Assembly (NCBI GenBank): GCA_949743955.1
Contig: CATJVQ010000023.1
Span: 1-64,000 of the forward strand
DNA: 64,000 nt
Reading direction: 5' to 3'
Source of the DNA: an uncultured Oscillospiraceae bacterium
GTDB lineage: Bacteria > Bacillota > Clostridia > Oscillospirales > Ruminococcaceae
Numbering within the stretch: position 1 is the first letter of the stretch; every line of letters starts with the position of its first letter. Shown piece after piece: positions 62,014 to 64,000 of this stretch. The notes under the pieces are model-generated. The model did no database searches. It was not told where the DNA came from and saw nothing but the letters and a program-made list of their open reading frames with translations. Both the position numbers and the translations under genes were made by a program.

Positions 62014-62535
62014 ATGGCGTTGCCTTATACGGGAAAGAAAGAGGAGCCCGCGCACCCCTTCCGCGCGCTTTTTGCGGCGCTGGTATTGACACTGGCGCTC
62101 TATCAGGGCGGTACGGCTCTGGGGGACTGGTGCATCCGGATACAGAAGGAGTACCGCATTGAGATGTTCGAGCGCGCAATGGAGGAGCAGGGAACCCTTG
62201 TCCATATACTGATGGACGAGGAGATCCAAAGCGTGGGAAAAAAATACATCGCCGCACTGGCCGACGCAGTGGTGCGCTTCGAGTTTTTCCCGCGGGACGA
62301 CGACGTGGCTGTCTTTTTTGAGATGGTGTCCGCATTGCCGGAGGAGATGTTCATCGAGCGGTTTGCCTTTTCGGGGCGCAATATGACTATTTTCTGCACA
62401 GCCGGGAGCCGGGAGGCGCTGTACACGTTTTCCCGTTCGCTGGAGGGGACGCCGTATTTCCGGTCTATATCGGCCGAGGTACGGGAGAGGGCGGATGCGT
62501 CCTTTACCGGAAAAATCACCTGCATCGCCGCGTGA
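62014..62535 (+). CDS. PilN-like membrane protein
   Basis: 173 aa. Short basic cytosolic N-terminus, one membrane segment (about 17-36), a coiled segment, and a compact C-terminal domain: FIERFAFSGRNMTIFCTAGS, FSRSLEGTPYFRSISAEVRE, which resembles the ferredoxin-like PilN/GspL domain. No other pilus genes are near. AGGAGG is too close to this ATG; TTG at 62020 has better spacing and may be the true start. Assignment is by pattern only. Confidence 0.6.
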   Translation: MALPYTGKKEEPAHPFRALFAALVLTLALYQGGTALGDWCIRIQKEYRIEMFERAMEEQGTLVHILMDEEIQSVGKKYIAALADAVVRFEFFPRDDDVAVFFEMVSALPEEMFIERFAFSGRNMTIFCTAGSREALYTFSRSLEGTPYFRSISAEVRERADASFTGKITCIAA

Positions 62536-62559
62536 GAGACATGAGAGAGGGAGAGGGAC

Positions 62560-63231
62560 ATGATTAAAGGCGCAATATTTGACGTGGACGGTACGCTTCT
62601 GGATTCCATGGTGATTTGGGAGACCATCGCGGACCGGTATCTGCTCTCGCTGGGGAAGCAGCCCCGGGAGAACCTGCGGGATACGTTCTGGAGCATGAGC
62701 CTCCCGGAGGCCGCCCGCTATTACCAGACAGAGTACGGTGTCACGCTCAGTGTCGAAGAGATTCTGGACGGCATCAACGAGATAGTCACGCAGTTCTATC
62801 GGGAGGATGCACAGGTGAAGGAGGGTATCCCGGCGCTTCTGGAGGGGCTGCGGGCGCGCGGTGTGCGGATGAGCGTCGCCACGGCGACGGATCGTTCCCT
62901 CGTGGAACCGGCGCTGGTGCGTTGCGGGATCCGGGAATATTTCGAGGATATTTTCACCTGTACGTCGGTAGGGCACAGTAAGCAGGAGCCCATCATTTAC
63001 CGGCGGGCCATGGAGTGCATCCACACGATTCCGGAGGATACCGCCGTGTTTGAGGATGCTCTCTACGCCCTGCGGACCGCCAAAAGTGCCGGTTTCATCG
63101 CTGTGGCTGTTTACGATCAGTATGAGAGGCAGCAGGCCGAACTGACGGCGCTCGCCGATTTCCGCATCGGCAGTTTTCTGGATTTGGACGCGTTCTGGGA
63201 ATTCGCTTCACAGCGGGGAGGGCAGTCGTAA
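62560..63231 (+). CDS. HAD-family phosphatase (beta-phosphoglucomutase-like)
   Basis: 223 aa. IFDVDGTLLDSM (nucleophile Asp), SVATATDRSLVEPAL (motif II Thr), Lys in GHSKQEPIIYRRA, and FEDALYALRTAKSAGF (motif IV). Cap domain inserted after motif I, typical of subclass IA. Substrate unknown; TAATG overlap with thiN suggests a phosphatase acting in thiamine metabolism, such as TMP dephosphorylation, but this is inference. GGGAGAGGG precedes the ATG. Confidence 0.9.
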   Translation: MIKGAIFDVDGTLLDSMVIWETIADRYLLSLGKQPRENLRDTFWSMSLPEAARYYQTEYGVTLSVEEILDGINEIVTQFYREDAQVKEGIPALLEGLRARGVRMSVATATDRSLVEPALVRCGIREYFEDIFTCTSVGHSKQEPIIYRRAMECIHTIPEDTAVFEDALYALRTAKSAGFIAVAVYDQYERQQAELTALADFRIGSFLDLDAFWEFASQRGGQS

Positions 63232-63857
63232 TGGAGCGGTGTGTGATTGTTGGCGGCGCGAAAATTGGTGATTACAGCGCTCTGTGCGGACAGCTCCGGA
63301 AGGGGGACTTTTATATCTTCTGCGACAGCGGCCTGTACCATCAGGCGATGCTGGGAGTGAGGCCGAACCTGATTGTCGGCGATTTCGACTCGCATGAGAA
63401 TCCGCATGCTGATGTAGAGACGATTGTCCTGCCCTGTGAAAAGGACGATACGGACACCGTCTTTGCGGTGAAGGAGGCTCTCCGCCGCGGGTTTGACGAA
63501 TTTCTGCTGATTGGCGTCGTCGGGGGGCGGCTGGACCATACGCTGTGCAATGTTTCCATTCTGCTGATGCTCGATTCCGCCGGGAAGCGGGCCCGCATCC
63601 TCGACGATTATTCCGAGATGGAGATCGTCTCCCGTGAGGCGATCCAGGTTGAGGACAGCGTTCTCTACTTTTCCCTCCTCAACATCTCCGGAACGGCGCG
63701 GGACGTGACAATCCGGAATGCGAAATATCCGCTGGAGGGAGCAAAAATCACGAGCGAATACCAGTACGGTGTCAGCAACGAGGTGATCCCCGGCCGGACG
63801 GCTGAGGTGTCGGTCGGGGAGGGGCGGGCGCTGCTCGTGAAAATCCGGCGGGAGTAA
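63231..63857 (+). CDS. thiN: Thiamine pyrophosphokinase
   Basis: Transfers pyrophosphate from ATP to thiamine to give TPP. 208 aa. FCDSGLYHQAMLGVRPNLIVGDFDSHEN (DFDS), CEKDDTDTVFAVKEAL (DDTD), VGGRLDHTLCN (GGRxDH) and SNEVIPGRTAEVSVGEG are the family motifs. ATG overlaps the HAD stop (TAATG). With riboswitch-controlled thiT it gives complete salvage. Confidence 0.95.
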   Translation: MERCVIVGGAKIGDYSALCGQLRKGDFYIFCDSGLYHQAMLGVRPNLIVGDFDSHENPHADVETIVLPCEKDDTDTVFAVKEALRRGFDEFLLIGVVGGRLDHTLCNVSILLMLDSAGKRARILDDYSEMEIVSREAIQVEDSVLYFSLLNISGTARDVTIRNAKYPLEGAKITSEYQYGVSNEVIPGRTAEVSVGEGRALLVKIRRE

Positions 63858-63932
63858 AGGGGATCGAAGAATGAGGGGATACTTTGAAGTCATTTTCGCC
63901 TCGACAAATATTGAGTTATAGAGGAAATCGTT

Positions 63933-64000
63933 ATGCGTGATATTAAACCAGACGCGGAACAAATGGAAACTTTAGTTGGAAAGCCTTTATCTGAGATATG
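63933..64000 (+). CDS. Start of an unidentified gene (truncated by window end)
   Basis: ATG at 63933 with GAGGAAA 7 nt upstream opens a frame reading MRDIKPDAEQMETLVGKPLSEI to the window end. AT-rich. Too short to classify. Confidence 0.5.
   Translation, partial: MRDIKPDAEQMETLVGKPLSEI

Overview
The window is a gene-dense stretch of chromosome from a high-GC, endospore-forming member of the Firmicutes. It is most likely a Clostridia of the Oscillospirales/Ruminococcaceae type. Evidence: sporulation genes (sigG, spoIIR, spmB), anaerobic ribonucleotide reductase (nrdD/nrdG), Gram-positive regulatory RNAs (an Ala-type T-box and a TPP riboswitch), strong AGGAGG-like ribosome sites, frequent TTG starts and GC-rich core genes. 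There is no rRNA, tRNA, CRISPR array, insertion sequence, prophage or replication origin. Almost all of the sequence is core housekeeping, with short AT-richer accessory patches at about 3.7-4.7 kb, 12.9-13.4 kb, 35.7-37.9 kb and the last 0.1 kb.

Layout. 0-1.4 kb: alr and a small membrane protein. 1.5-4.7 kb: guaB, msrA, a HIT hydrolase and a P-loop kinase. 4.7-9.1 kb: a minus-strand operon paaK, ACT protein, MTA/SAH deaminase, SAH hydrolase. 9.3-12.8 kb: divergent pfkA and ppk. 12.9-13.4 kb: an acetyltransferase gene broken by one in-frame TGA. 13.6-16.2 kb: the iscS-iscU-mnmA sulfur operon, then rnhA. 17-18.1 kb: a decayed phosphohexomutase-like protein facing a MIF-like tautomerase. 18.1-24.5 kb: a MATE pump, then nrdD and nrdG separated by an AraC regulator and an alpha/alpha-toroid protein. 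24.6-35.6 kb: an orphan solute-binding lipoprotein, metG, sigG, a giant thioester-less alpha-2-macroglobulin and a zinc dehydrogenase. 35.7-37.9 kb: a small AT-rich accessory group. 38-44.2 kb: a coupled operon comEC-holA-rnmV-MBOAT-DHHW. 44.4-49.1 kb: alaS (T-box), HIT protein, apt, and upstream spoIIR. 49.2-53.4 kb: a two-component system, a second MATE pump and spmB. 53.4-58.4 kb: ddl-murI-DUF1934-argS and a MetH-like relic. 58.4-64 kb: thiT under a TPP riboswitch, mrp/NBP35, prmA, rsmE, a PilN-like protein, a HAD phosphatase, thiN and the start of one more gene.

Functional themes. S-adenosylhomocysteine recycling is encoded as deaminase plus hydrolase side by side, which suggests a route through S-inosylhomocysteine. 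Peptidoglycan precursor genes are spread over alr, ddl and murI. Thiamine is covered by riboswitch-controlled uptake (thiT) and pyrophosphorylation (thiN). Sporulation control is visible in the DNA itself: a sigma-G-type promoter precedes sigG and a sigma-F-type promoter precedes spoIIR.

The most unusual feature is a run of intact genes whose family-defining catalytic residues are gone. An MBOAT protein and its DHHW/SGNH partner, next to each other in one operon, have both lost their signature residues. A stand-alone MetH-like protein lacks all zinc cysteines at the expected places. A phosphohexomutase-like protein lacks the phosphoserine and metal loops. ComEC carries a degenerate beta-lactamase domain. 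All calls are from reading the sequence and translations; no database search was possible.
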